From Terrisporobacter vanillatitrophus (GTDB taxonomy: Bacteria > Bacillota > Clostridia > Peptostreptococcales > Peptostreptococcaceae), in contig NZ_CP154625.1 of assembly GCF_051148895.1 (NCBI RefSeq), forward strand, positions 1,736,001 through 1,800,000: 64,000 nucleotides of DNA, written 5' to 3'. Positions 9,311 through 17,713 of this stretch are shown in pieces; the first letter of the stretch is position 1; every line of letters begins with the position of its first letter. The translations under genes and the position numbers were made by a program. Under the pieces are notes generated by a model. That model did not search any database. It was not told the origin of the DNA and saw nothing but the letters and a program-made list of their open reading frames with translations.

Positions 9311-9333
9311 AATACTTCGAGAGTGGAAGTATT
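9311..9333 (+). promoter_or_regulatory. Palindromic candidate operator before the ArsA operon
   Basis: AATACTTC and GAAGTATT form 8-bp arms around GAGAGTG. The box contains ATACTTCGAG, identical to the word upstream of the MarR gene, and TTCGAGAGTGGAA matches the MarR-proximal repeat at 11 of 13 positions. It is about 50 bases before the first ArsA start. Confidence 0.55.
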
Positions 9334-9383
9334 CTTAATAAGAAATAGTTTGTTTTAAATGATAAAAATTTGGAGGGATAAAT

Positions 9384-10550
9384 ATGAATAGAATTTATAT
9401 ATTTACTGGAAAAGGTGGCGTTGGCAAAACTAGTGTGGCAGCAGCACATGCAATAAAAAGTGCCAAGGATGGATATAAAACATTACTAGTAAGTACGGAT
9501 ATGGCACATAATTTAGGTGATTTATTTGATATGCATATTGGAAAAGAGCCAATATCTATAATTGAAAATCTAAGTGTTTATGAAATTGATCCAACTTATA
9601 TAATAGAAAATGATTTTACAGATATTATGAAATGCATGAATAATATGCTTCCAGAATCTGTAGATAATTCCATGGAGGATTTTGGCATACTACCAGGGAC
9701 TGAGGAGTTGTTTTCTCTGTTAAAAATCAATGAAATATATAATGAAAATATATACGACAGAATAATTGTAGATTGTGCACCTACAGGAGAAACTTTATCT
9801 TTGTTAAAATTTCCAGAACTGCTTTCTTGGTATATGGAAAAGTTATTCCCTTTAGGAAAAATAGGCGTGAAAGTTTTAGCACCTATATCAAAACAGTTTT
9901 TCAAAATTGAGCTGCCAAATAAGTCTGCCATGAATGATATAGAAAGATTGTATTTAAAATTATCTCAGCTACAAGAGTTATTAAAAAACAGAGAAACAAC
10001 AAGTATAAGACTTGTGACGATGCCAGAGAAAATGGTAGTAGAAGAAACGAAGAGAAATTACATGTATATGAATTTATACAATTTCAATGTGGATGGTATT
10101 TATATAAATAGAATACTACCAAAGGATATGAATAATTCCTTCTTTGATGAATGGTTAAATATTCAATCAAAATATATAAAGGAATTAAAAGAAATATTTG
10201 TAGGAATACCTACTTATAATATCCCTTGGTATGATGAAGAATTAATAGGAATCAATGGGGTAAATAGAATTTGTAATGATGTTCTAAATGACAATAAAGT
10301 TTTTGATTTTGTGGAAATAACAAAAAGAGAAGTTTATGAAAAAAATGAAAATGGATATTTACTTTCTGTGTTCATACCACTGGCTAAGAAAAGTGATTTA
10401 GATTTATATCAATCAGAAATGGATGTAGTGATTAAACTTAACAATTTTAAAAGAAATATACCTCTACCAAATATACTACGAAATTATTTAATAACTTCAG
10501 CAAAATTAGAAGAAGGAATACTCAAAATTCAATTTGAAAGAGGAGAATAA
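9384..10550 (+). CDS. ArsA/Get3-like ATPase 1 with HSP20-like tail
   Basis: Single-domain ArsA/Get3 ATPase, 388 residues. Near the N-terminus is the deviant Walker A GKGGVGKTS (about residues 8-16), then STDMAHNLGD (switch I-like), the Walker B/switch II block DCAPTGETLSLLKFPE, and a C-terminal beta-rich tail of about 70 residues resembling the ArsA HSP20-like domain. Family members couple ATP hydrolysis to chaperoning of membrane proteins or metalloid transport. No paired cysteines of an arsenite site are visible, so arsenite pumping is unlikely. GGAGGG precedes the ATG. A second copy follows after a small gene, suggesting a heterodimer (inference). Confidence 0.85.
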   Translation: MNRIYIFTGKGGVGKTSVAAAHAIKSAKDGYKTLLVSTDMAHNLGDLFDMHIGKEPISIIENLSVYEIDPTYIIENDFTDIMKCMNNMLPESVDNSMEDFGILPGTEELFSLLKINEIYNENIYDRIIVDCAPTGETLSLLKFPELLSWYMEKLFPLGKIGVKVLAPISKQFFKIELPNKSAMNDIERLYLKLSQLQELLKNRETTSIRLVTMPEKMVVEETKRNYMYMNLYNFNVDGIYINRILPKDMNNSFFDEWLNIQSKYIKELKEIFVGIPTYNIPWYDEELIGINGVNRICNDVLNDNKVFDFVEITKREVYEKNENGYLLSVFIPLAKKSDLDLYQSEMDVVIKLNNFKRNIPLPNILRNYLITSAKLEEGILKIQFERGE

Positions 10551-10554
10551 TAAA

Positions 10555-10791
10555 ATGAATAAAGAATTATTTAATAGATTATGTGAAGCTAAAAAATATC
10601 AAAGTATGGCTATAAAATCCTTATTCCCAGAAAATATGGCTAATCACCTAGATGTTATAGAAAAAGAAATGAAAATCATGATGATGGAATGTATAAGTGA
10701 TTTAATATTACCAGATATTTTTGAAAGTAAAGATAATAGTAAAGATAATAAAGAAGAAAACAAGAGTGTTAAAAAGGTGAATATAGATTAA
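10555..10791 (+). CDS. Small helical protein between two ArsA-like ATPases
   Basis: 78 residues, Met-rich and helical in the first 50 (KSLFPENMANHLDVIEKEM, then IMMMECISDLIL), with a charged Lys/Asp/Asn tail. There is no membrane helix. It starts five bases after the first ATPase stop, with GAGGAG at 10541-10546; a TTG in-frame start at 10534 is less likely. It ends 14 bases before the second ATPase. I do not recognise a family. The position implies a partner or client adaptor of the ATPases. Confidence 0.75.
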   Translation: MNKELFNRLCEAKKYQSMAIKSLFPENMANHLDVIEKEMKIMMMECISDLILPDIFESKDNSKDNKEENKSVKKVNID

Positions 10792-10804
10792 AGGAGGAAA
10801 CACT

Positions 10805-11962
10805 ATGAGAGTAATTTTATATACAGGAAAAGGTGGAGTTGGAAAAACAAGTTTGGCAGCTGCTAGTGCTTGTAAAGTTGCCAAAGATGGAAAGAAAGTA
10901 CTAATAATGAGCACTGATCAAGCGCATAGTTTAGCAGACTCCTTTAATATGAAATTAGACAAAGAGCCTACAAAAATTAATAAAAATTTATACGGTATGG
11001 AAATAGATACAATATATGAAGGGGAAAAAAGCTGGGGAAATCTAAAAGAGTATATGAAAAGATTGCTTACAATTAAAGGTGAGGGCAGTATTGAAGTGGA
11101 AGAACTTTTAGTGTTTCCTGGATTAGAAGAACTATTTGCTCTATTTAAAATTTTAGAAATATACGATAAAAAAGAATACGATGTTTTAATAGTGGACTGT
11201 GCTCCTACTGGTGAAACTTTATCTCTTTTAAAATATCCTGAAATGTTATCAAACCTTATAGAAAAAGTACTTCCAATAAAGAGAAAAGGAGCTCAAATAG
11301 CAGGTCCAACCATTGAAAAAGTAATGAAAATACCTATGCCTGAAGACAATGTTTTTGATGATATAGAATATGTAATGAAGAAAATGGAGCGTTTACAAAG
11401 CTTAATGTTAAACAAAGACATAGTAAGTCTTAGAATAGTCACAACTCCAGAAAAAATAGTTATAAAAGAAGCAAAAAGAAACTTCACTTGTTTACATCTA
11501 TACAATTATAATGTGGATGCCATAATTGTAAATAAAATTTATCCTAAAGAGGCAATGGAAGGTTATTTTACTAAATGGATAAAAATGCAAGATGAAGGAT
11601 TAAGAGAAATAGAAGAAAGTTTTTCAGAAGTACCAAGATATTATTTGGAACTACAAAAATGTGAAATTAGAAATATTGAAGTACTGGAAAAAGTAGGGTC
11701 TAAGTTATTTGAAGATGATGATATTACAAAGGTATTGTTTAAAAAAGATATATTTACCATAGAAAGAAGTAAAGAAAGCACTATTATGAGAATACTTTTA
11801 CCTTTTGCAGATAAAAGGGAGTTGAATTTAAAACAAGATAAAAATGAAATTATTCTCAGTGTGAAAAATGAAACTAGGCGTTTTCCTTTGCCTGTAGATT
11901 TGTATGATAAGGAGATTACAGGTGCTAAATTTATTGATGGATATTTGTTAATTAATTTTTAG
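10805..11962 (+). CDS. ArsA/Get3-like ATPase 2 with HSP20-like tail
   Basis: 385 residues, paralogous to ATPase 1: GKGGVGKTS Walker A, STDQAHSLADSF switch I, DCAPTGETLSLLKYPE switch II, and a C-terminal HSP20-like beta domain (LPFADKRELNLKQDKNEI onward). AAAGGAGG precedes the ATG. Together with the first ATPase it mimics the two halves of classical tandem ArsA, but as separate genes. A role in membrane-protein targeting or an envelope stress response is inferred; the substrate is unknown. The transcript ends in a strong hairpin. Confidence 0.85.
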   Translation: MRVILYTGKGGVGKTSLAAASACKVAKDGKKVLIMSTDQAHSLADSFNMKLDKEPTKINKNLYGMEIDTIYEGEKSWGNLKEYMKRLLTIKGEGSIEVEELLVFPGLEELFALFKILEIYDKKEYDVLIVDCAPTGETLSLLKYPEMLSNLIEKVLPIKRKGAQIAGPTIEKVMKIPMPEDNVFDDIEYVMKKMERLQSLMLNKDIVSLRIVTTPEKIVIKEAKRNFTCLHLYNYNVDAIIVNKIYPKEAMEGYFTKWIKMQDEGLREIEESFSEVPRYYLELQKCEIRNIEVLEKVGSKLFEDDDITKVLFKKDIFTIERSKESTIMRILLPFADKRELNLKQDKNEIILSVKNETRRFPLPVDLYDKEITGAKFIDGYLLINF

Positions 11963-11968
11963 TTTATA

Positions 11969-11996
11969 AAGGCCTACACAAAAATGTGTAGGCCTT
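11969..11996 (+). terminator. Hairpin after the ArsA operon (dispersed type)
   Basis: AAGGCCTACAC, loop AAAAAT, GTGTAGGCCTT. The loop-proximal core ACACAAAAATGTGT recurs, sometimes with one change, in hairpins at 21524-21553 and 46419-46444. Confidence 0.75.
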
Positions 11997-12144
11997 AAAA
12001 TTATACTTTACAATAATATTATGTTAACAATATTGTATACAGAAAAAATTATATATAAATGATTGACCATATATATAATTTCTGATACCTTTCTCTTAGG
12101 GGCAAAAATGTATTGACAGAAACAAAAAAATTAGGAGGGGAAAT

Positions 12145-13497
12145 ATAGAAAACACTGTAAAAACAAAAAGGAAATATCCAAAAGGCTTTTATGTATGCGC
12201 ATTTTCATTTACATTAGAGCGTATGGCATTTTATTCTTGTAAGTGGCTAATTGCCTTGTTTGTTGCAAAAACATTGATTGAAGGTGGCCTAGGCTTAACT
12301 GACGCTGATGGTGCAAAAATGAGTGCAAATTTAGTAGCATTTACATACTTAACACCTATAATTGGTGGATATATAGCAGATAGATGGGTCAGTCCTAGAA
12401 TCTGCGTGCCTTTAGGAACATTATTAATGGGTCTGGGATATTTATGTGGATGGCAATCTGCATTACAAGGTTCAGTTGCAATGATATGGTTAATGATTAT
12501 TTTAGTTTCTATTGGAACAGGTTTATTTAAAGGTAATGTATCAGGTATAAATGGTAGATTATTTGAAGACAAGGATCAGCTAGATTCAGCTTTTACAATT
12601 CAGTATTCATTTGTAAATATAGGTTCATTTATAGGTACAACAGCTGTATCATTTGTAGCTTATGGAATAGGTTTTGGACCAACATTTTTAGTTTGTGCCC
12701 TATTATTATTCCTTGATACTATATGGTTAATATTTGGAGGAAGAGCATATTTTGGTGATATAGGTAGAAAACCATTTAAAATCAATGAAACAAATATTGA
12801 AAGTGAAAAAAATAAACAAAAAAGTGATAGTGAACCTCTAACTAAGCAAGAAAAGCATAGAGTTGCAGCTATTTTCCTTGTAACTTTATTTTCTATAATT
12901 TTCTGGGTTGTATGGTACTTAACATACATGCCAATTATGTATCACTGGGGTCCTGACTTTGATTATGCTAATAAAGCAAATTGGATGATTGGTAACTTTA
13001 CAGTTCCATCTGCATGGTTTGACTCATTAAATGCTTTATGTTGTATAATTCTAGGACCAGTACTTGCTGCTATATGGACTAAACGTGCTAATTCACCAAA
13101 AGGTGATTTAAGTATGTTTAAGAAAACTGCATTAGGTATGTTACTTCTTGGAATATCATTTGTAGTAATGGCTGGAGCTGAAGTAATAAGAGGAGAAAAT
13201 CAAGCAAACTTAATGTGGATTGTTGCAGTAGGTATATTAATGTCTCTTGGTGAAATGGTATTCTCACCACTAGGAAATTCATTTATATCTAAATTCTCAC
13301 CAGCAAGAGTTTTAGGACTTATGATGGGAGTATGGCCATTTGCAATATTTATAGCCGGTAAATCTTATGGATATTTATATGAATTTTTAGGTAACTATTC
13401 ATTTGCACCAGCATACGGTTTAGTTGGAGCAATAGTTCTTATCTGTGGTATAATATTATGGACATTAGATAAGAAATTCAATACTTTAGTAGAATAA
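12145..13497 (+). CDS. POT/PTR-family peptide transporter, apparent AUA start
   Basis: Proton-coupled oligopeptide transporter, about 450 residues, 12-14 membrane helices. Seen: KYPKGFYVCAFSFTLERMAFYSCKW (split here as KYPKGFYVC and LERMAFYS), the POT N-terminal signature with ExxER-like LERMAFY, then GGYIADRW and GNVSGINGRLF. The alignment to the family requires translation to begin upstream of the first ATG (12223). The only codon correctly placed after AGGAGGGG (12133-12140) is ATA at 12145; no ATG, GTG or TTG exists in frame between them. Either a rare AUA start or a mutated start; see findings. Confidence 0.82.
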   Translation: MENTVKTKRKYPKGFYVCAFSFTLERMAFYSCKWLIALFVAKTLIEGGLGLTDADGAKMSANLVAFTYLTPIIGGYIADRWVSPRICVPLGTLLMGLGYLCGWQSALQGSVAMIWLMIILVSIGTGLFKGNVSGINGRLFEDKDQLDSAFTIQYSFVNIGSFIGTTAVSFVAYGIGFGPTFLVCALLLFLDTIWLIFGGRAYFGDIGRKPFKINETNIESEKNKQKSDSEPLTKQEKHRVAAIFLVTLFSIIFWVVWYLTYMPIMYHWGPDFDYANKANWMIGNFTVPSAWFDSLNALCCIILGPVLAAIWTKRANSPKGDLSMFKKTALGMLLLGISFVVMAGAEVIRGENQANLMWIVAVGILMSLGEMVFSPLGNSFISKFSPARVLGLMMGVWPFAIFIAGKSYGYLYEFLGNYSFAPAYGLVGAIVLICGIILWTLDKKFNTLVE

Positions 13498-13539
13498 AAT
13501 CTACATTTTAAATAGTTAAAATGGACTAAATATATAAAT

Positions 13540-13598
13540 AAGGGGCTGTCGAATAAATGATTGAAAAATCCTTGGACGATAGCTCTTCTTTATTTATT
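13540..13598 (+). terminator. Imperfect long hairpin after the POT gene
   Basis: AAGGGGCTGTCG pairs imperfectly with CGATAGCTCTTCTT across a 24-base loop, followed by TTTATTTATTT. Termination is plausible. Confidence 0.5.
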
Positions 13599-13753
13599 TG
13601 AAATTTAAAACTACTGAACTTTGTTTAGGAAGAAAATAACATTTGAAAATCATTTATAATAAATTTAAACATATAGACACATTATAAAATAAACTATACT
13701 ATAATTATATTGAAGATTGTTAAAAATTACACATTATATTAGGGGGTACCTAT

Positions 13754-14338
13754 ATGATTCTTATGATTGATAACTACGACTCATTTGTATATAACCTAGT
13801 TCAATATATAGGAGAATTAGGAGAAGAAATCGTAGTAAGAAGAAACAAAGAAATAACCTTAGAAGAAATAGAATCTTTAAATCCAGAAATAATAGTTTTA
13901 TCACCAGGGCCATGTTCACCTATGGAGGCCGGAATATGTATAGATTTGGTAAATCATTTTAAGGGCAAAAAGCCAATTCTTGGTATATGCTTAGGACATC
14001 AAACTATAGGACATGTTTTTGGAGGAAAGGTAGTGAAAGCATTGGAGCCTGTACATGGAAAAGTTCATGCTATAAAACATAATAATAAAGGAGTATTTAA
14101 AGATTTAAACAACCCACTAAATGTAACAAGATATCATTCTTTAGTAGTGGACAAAGAAAATTTACCACATGATTTAGAAATAACTGCCTTGACAAAAGAA
14201 GGAGAAATAATGGGTATTAGACACAAGACTTATCTTATAGAAGGAGTACAATTTCATCCAGAAGCAATTTTGTCAGAACAAGGTCATGAAATACTTAGAA
14301 ATTTTATAAAAGAAGCTAGAGAAAGGGTACATGTGTAA
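13754..14338 (+). CDS. pabA: Aminodeoxychorismate/anthranilate synthase glutamine amidotransferase
   Basis: Class I glutamine amidotransferase (194 residues) that supplies ammonia to the chorismate-binding partner. Visible: the N-terminal MILMIDNYDSFVYNLVQY signature, oxyanion strand SPGPCSP, nucleophile motif GICLGHQTIGH (Cys near residue 79) and catalytic HPEA near residue 170. Fused genetically to pabB and pabC by overlaps, so the product is most likely 4-amino-4-deoxychorismate for folate; the subunit could be shared with anthranilate synthase. AGGGGG precedes the ATG. Confidence 0.92.
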   Translation: MILMIDNYDSFVYNLVQYIGELGEEIVVRRNKEITLEEIESLNPEIIVLSPGPCSPMEAGICIDLVNHFKGKKPILGICLGHQTIGHVFGGKVVKALEPVHGKVHAIKHNNKGVFKDLNNPLNVTRYHSLVVDKENLPHDLEITALTKEGEIMGIRHKTYLIEGVQFHPEAILSEQGHEILRNFIKEARERVHV

Positions 14339-15689
14339 AATGATAAAAGAAATTAATACTAAACTAAGTGCTTTTGAGATATTTACCATATTTAAAGATG
14401 AAAAAGATAGTTTTATTTTAGATAGTGCTATGGATAAAAATAAATTAGGCAGATATTCTTTTATTAGTAGCAATCCATTCAAAACTTTAAAATATAAAAA
14501 CAGTAAAGAAAACCCCCTTGATTTTTTACAAGAGGAATTAAATAAATATAAAGTAGAAAATAATACAGACCTTCCTTTTATAGGAGGCGCAGTTGGTTAT
14601 TTGTCTTATGATTTAGGAAATTACATAGAAAATCTACCAAGAAGTGCAAAAGATGATTTAAATGTTTATGATCTTTACTTTGGTTTATACGATCATGTAA
14701 TAGTAGTTGATCATTTAAAAGAAAAAACATATATAGCAACACCAAATTTAGATGTGAAAAAAGAAGAAAATATAGTTTTAAATATTGAAAATAAAATTAA
14801 TGATGCTGAAAAAAATGGAGTAAATCCAATTTGCTATGAAGAAAAAGAAGTACCTCCAACAAAACTTTCATCTAATTTTACGAAAAAGGAATTTGAAAAT
14901 TCAGTTGAAAAAGTTAGACAATATATAAAGAGTGGAGATATTTATCAAGCAAACTTAACACAAAGATTTAGTGGGAAAACTACTTTATCCAGTTATGAAT
15001 TATACAAAGATTTAAGAAGAGTAAGTCCTGCACCTTTTGGAGCATACTTAAACTTTGATGATTTTAATATTTTATCCAACTCACCAGAGCGATTTATAAA
15101 ATGTATAGATAGAAAATTAGAAACAAGACCCATAAAAGGAACAAGGCCTAGGGGTAAAAACAAACAAGAAGATTTAAAACTTCAAGAAGAATTGAGAAAT
15201 AGTGAAAAAGATAGGGCAGAGCTACTTATGATAGTAGATTTAGAAAGAAATGACATAGGAAGAATATCAAAGATAGGAAGTGTAAAAGTACCAGAACTAT
15301 TTGTAATAGAGCCTTATGCCAATGTAAATCATCTAGTTGCAACAGTAGTAGGAGAGCTAGATGATGACAAAGATGCAGTAGATGCAATAAAAGCAACTTT
15401 CCCAGGAGGATCAATAACTGGGGCACCAAAAATTAGAGCAATGGAGATTATAGATGAATTGGAGCCAACTCAAAGAAATGCATATACAGGTTCCATTGGT
15501 TATATTGGCTTTAATGGAGATATGGATTTAAATATAGCCATAAGAACTGTAGTGAAAAAAGAAGATAATGTGTATTTTCAAGTAGGTGGGGGTATGACAT
15601 GGGGTTCTGACCCAAGTGAAGAATATCAAGAAACCCTTGATAAAGCACAATCTATAATGAAAGCTTTAAGAGGTTACTATGAAGAATAA
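14331..15689 (+). CDS. pabB: Aminodeoxychorismate synthase component I
   Basis: Chorismate-binding enzyme, 452 residues, converting chorismate plus ammonia to aminodeoxychorismate. C-terminal catalytic half is clear: SGDIYQANLTQRF, SPERFIK, the PIKGTRPRG motif (typical of PabB/TrpE), ELLMIVDLERNDIGR, and FPGGSITGAPKIRAMEIIDELE. The N-terminal half is the weaker anthranilate-synthase-like domain. The start overlaps the pabA stop by eight bases (ATG 14331); an alternative ATG at 14340 would remove three residues. Translational coupling in pabABC is likely. Confidence 0.92.
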   Translation: MCKMIKEINTKLSAFEIFTIFKDEKDSFILDSAMDKNKLGRYSFISSNPFKTLKYKNSKENPLDFLQEELNKYKVENNTDLPFIGGAVGYLSYDLGNYIENLPRSAKDDLNVYDLYFGLYDHVIVVDHLKEKTYIATPNLDVKKEENIVLNIENKINDAEKNGVNPICYEEKEVPPTKLSSNFTKKEFENSVEKVRQYIKSGDIYQANLTQRFSGKTTLSSYELYKDLRRVSPAPFGAYLNFDDFNILSNSPERFIKCIDRKLETRPIKGTRPRGKNKQEDLKLQEELRNSEKDRAELLMIVDLERNDIGRISKIGSVKVPELFVIEPYANVNHLVATVVGELDDDKDAVDAIKATFPGGSITGAPKIRAMEIIDELEPTQRNAYTGSIGYIGFNGDMDLNIAIRTVVKKEDNVYFQVGGGMTWGSDPSEEYQETLDKAQSIMKALRGYYEE

Positions 15690-16416
15690 TGTAAGTTTTA
15701 ATAGTGAGCTAAGTAAATTTGGTATTGGCTTATTTGAAACAATAAAAATTGAAGATAATCCTCTTGATTTGGATTTACATATGAATAGAATGTTTAAATC
15801 TATTGAATCACTAAATATGAATATTAAATATCATAAGGAATTTTTAACGCAAGCTATTTTAAATTATATAGATGATAATAAAATAAAAAACAAAGCATTA
15901 AGAATAACTGTATTTGATGAAGGTTATAATATTTCTACTAGACCTATAACTTATAGTGAAGAAATTTATAATAAAGGATTTAAGCTAACAATATCTCCTA
16001 TAAAAAGAGGAGATAGTATAATATACAAACATAAAACTACAAATTACTATGAAAATATTTATACTAAAAAATACGCTACTGAAAATAATTTTGACGATGG
16101 GTTATTTGTAAATTATGAAAATATTATATTAGAATGTTCTATGAGTAATATATTTTTTATAAAAGAAGATAAAATTTATACTCCACATGATGAGTTACCC
16201 ATTTTAAATGGTATAATGAAAAGAAAAATCTTAGATATTTGTAAAAAAATAAGTATTGAAGTTATAGAAGGAGAAATAAAACTGGAAGATATTAATAACT
16301 TTGACTTTGCATTTATATCAAACAGCTTAATGAAAGCTATGAAAATTTCACAAATTGACAAGATAGCTTATCCTTCAAATAATGAAGTATTTGAAAAAAT
16401 AATATCTTATATATAA
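15679..16416 (+). CDS. pabC: Aminodeoxychorismate lyase (PLP class IV)
   Basis: 245 residues of the fold-type IV aminotransferase family, cleaving aminodeoxychorismate to p-aminobenzoate and pyruvate. Features: FGIGLFETIKIED near the N-terminus, HMNRM, the Lys-containing segment TTNYYENIYTKKYA, and ECSMSNIFFIKEDKIYTP, which corresponds to the ExxxxN-F motif that follows the PLP site in this fold. It overlaps pabB by 11 bases and completes the pabA-pabB-pabC set. Branched-chain or D-amino-acid aminotransferases share the fold, but the context favours PabC. Confidence 0.87.
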   Translation: MKNNVSFNSELSKFGIGLFETIKIEDNPLDLDLHMNRMFKSIESLNMNIKYHKEFLTQAILNYIDDNKIKNKALRITVFDEGYNISTRPITYSEEIYNKGFKLTISPIKRGDSIIYKHKTTNYYENIYTKKYATENNFDDGLFVNYENIILECSMSNIFFIKEDKIYTPHDELPILNGIMKRKILDICKKISIEVIEGEIKLEDINNFDFAFISNSLMKAMKISQIDKIAYPSNNEVFEKIISYI

Positions 16417-16454
16417 AAATATTTACTAAAGAGAAATTAAGGAGCTTAATATTC

Positions 16455-17233
16455 ATGAAAAAAGCACTTTTCCATGAGGATGTAAATTTAGAAATAGGCT
16501 CATGTGATAAAACAATAGTATTCAAAAAAGACAAAGTAATAATGGCAGGACCCTGTGCAATAGAAAGTTATGACCAACTTTTAAAGACTGCTAAATTTGT
16601 TAAATCACAAGGAGCAAATATACTTAGAGGCGGGGCTTTAAGCCAAGAACTTCACCATCCTCATTTAAAGGATTAAAAGAAGAAGGTTTAGAAATTTTAA
16701 AAGCAGTAAAAAAAGAAACTAAATTAGCTGTAATCACAGAACTTATGGATGTTAGAGATTTGGAAAAACTTTATGCAATAAGTGACATAATTCAAATAGG
16801 TTCAAGAAATATGCAAAACTTCAGTTTACTTACAGAAGTAGGAAAACAAGACAAGCCTGTTATGCTAAAAAGAGGAATCGCAGCAACTATAAGTGAATGG
16901 ATTGGAGCAGCCGAGTATATTGCCCAGGAAGGCAATCAAAAGATTATAATGTGTGAAAGAGGTATAAGAACTTATAACGATTATACTAGAAACACACTTG
17001 ATTTAGCTGCAGTTCCAATTATACAAAAAGAAACGGGTTTACCTGTTATAGTAGACCCAAGTCATGGAACGGGAGTTAGAGAACTTGTAAAACCAATGTC
17101 CCTTGCGGCGATGGCCTGTGGAGCTGATGGTTTAATGATAGAAGTTCATCCAAATCCAAGTGAAGCATTGTCAGATGGAATGCAATCACTTCATTTTGAT
17201 GAATTTGAAGATTTGATGAATAGTTTAAAATAA
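16455..17233 (+). pseudogene. aroF: DAHP synthase with a one-base frameshift
   Basis: 3-deoxy-D-arabino-heptulosonate-7-phosphate synthase, the first step of the shikimate pathway, type I without a regulatory domain. The first frame reads MAGPCAIES and ILRGGA, then runs into a stop at 16674. The second frame (from about 16640) continues with KPRTS-like residues, GLKEEGLEILKAVK, TELMDVRDLE, IGSRNMQNF, KRGIAATI and DPSHGTG to the natural end. Restoring one base in the GCTTTAAGCC stretch (16635-16644) would give GGAFKPRTS and rejoin the frames. Everything else is intact, so the lesion is recent or a sequencing error. It probably formed one unit with pabABC, supplying chorismate. Confidence 0.88.
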
Positions 17234-17303
17234 TCACTGAAACTTAATAAAAAAATAGAAAATTAATTATTTTATAATTATTATATCTATTTTTAAAAAA
17301 CTG

Positions 17304-17312
17304 TGATATAAT
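17304..17312 (+). promoter_or_regulatory. Extended -10 promoter of cold-shock gene 1
   Basis: TGATATAAT fits TGnTATAAT. It implies a leader of about 60 bases before the start at 17380, as is common for cold-shock genes. Confidence 0.5.
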
Positions 17313-17379
17313 ATATTTATTGTAGTAATACAAAATGGTAAAAAATCTTGAAAGAGATTTTGATAGGAGAATTAATAAT

Positions 17380-17580
17380 ATGAGTAACGGAATAGTAAAA
17401 TGGTTTAATAGTGAAAAAGGTTTTGGATTTATAACAGTTGATGGTGGAGAAGATGTATTCGCTCATTTCTCAGCTATACAAACTGATGGATACAAAACTT
17501 TAGAAGAAGGTCAAAAAGTAAGCTTTAATGTAGTTAAAGGTGCTAGAGGTCCTCAAGCAGAAAACATAACTATATTATAA
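17380..17580 (+). CDS. csp: Cold-shock protein
   Basis: 66-residue single CSD/OB-fold RNA chaperone: GIVKWFNSEKGFGFITV (RNP-1 KGFGFI), then DVFAHFS (RNP-2). It binds single-stranded nucleic acid and relieves RNA structure in the cold. Start chosen at ATG 17380 behind TAGGAGA; an ATG at 17335 upstream is in frame but adds residues foreign to the family. It is nearly identical to the second copy at 39681-39881, and both have the same style of terminator. Confidence 0.95.
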   Translation: MSNGIVKWFNSEKGFGFITVDGGEDVFAHFSAIQTDGYKTLEEGQKVSFNVVKGARGPQAENITIL

Positions 17581-17599
17581 TAATATATATTGTTTCGGG

Positions 17600-17628
17600 A
17601 AAGATCCTTTATAGGGTCTTTTTTTTTA
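17600..17628 (+). terminator. Terminator of cold-shock gene 1
   Basis: AAAGATCC, loop TTTATA, GGGTCTTT followed by a T-run. Confidence 0.9.
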
Positions 17629-17713
17629 AACACTTTGCAGATTAGCACGAAGAGTAATTTTTAATAGAAGAACTACTTCTAGAAAATAAAAAATAAGATG
17701 GGAGAGAATGAAT

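Noticed and set aside
10534..10554. TTG start for the small gene between the ATPases
   Set aside because: The ATG at 10555 is correctly spaced from GAGGAG; the TTG lies inside the previous gene before that site.
9384..11962. Arsenite efflux operon (arsA with arsB/arsR)
   Set aside because: There is no arsenite permease, ArsD or ArsR, and no clear metalloid-binding cysteine pairs in the ATPases.
12223..13497. POT gene starting at the first ATG (12223)
   Set aside because: It would remove conserved N-terminal residues and has no ribosome site, while AGGAGGGG and a conserved frame lie upstream.
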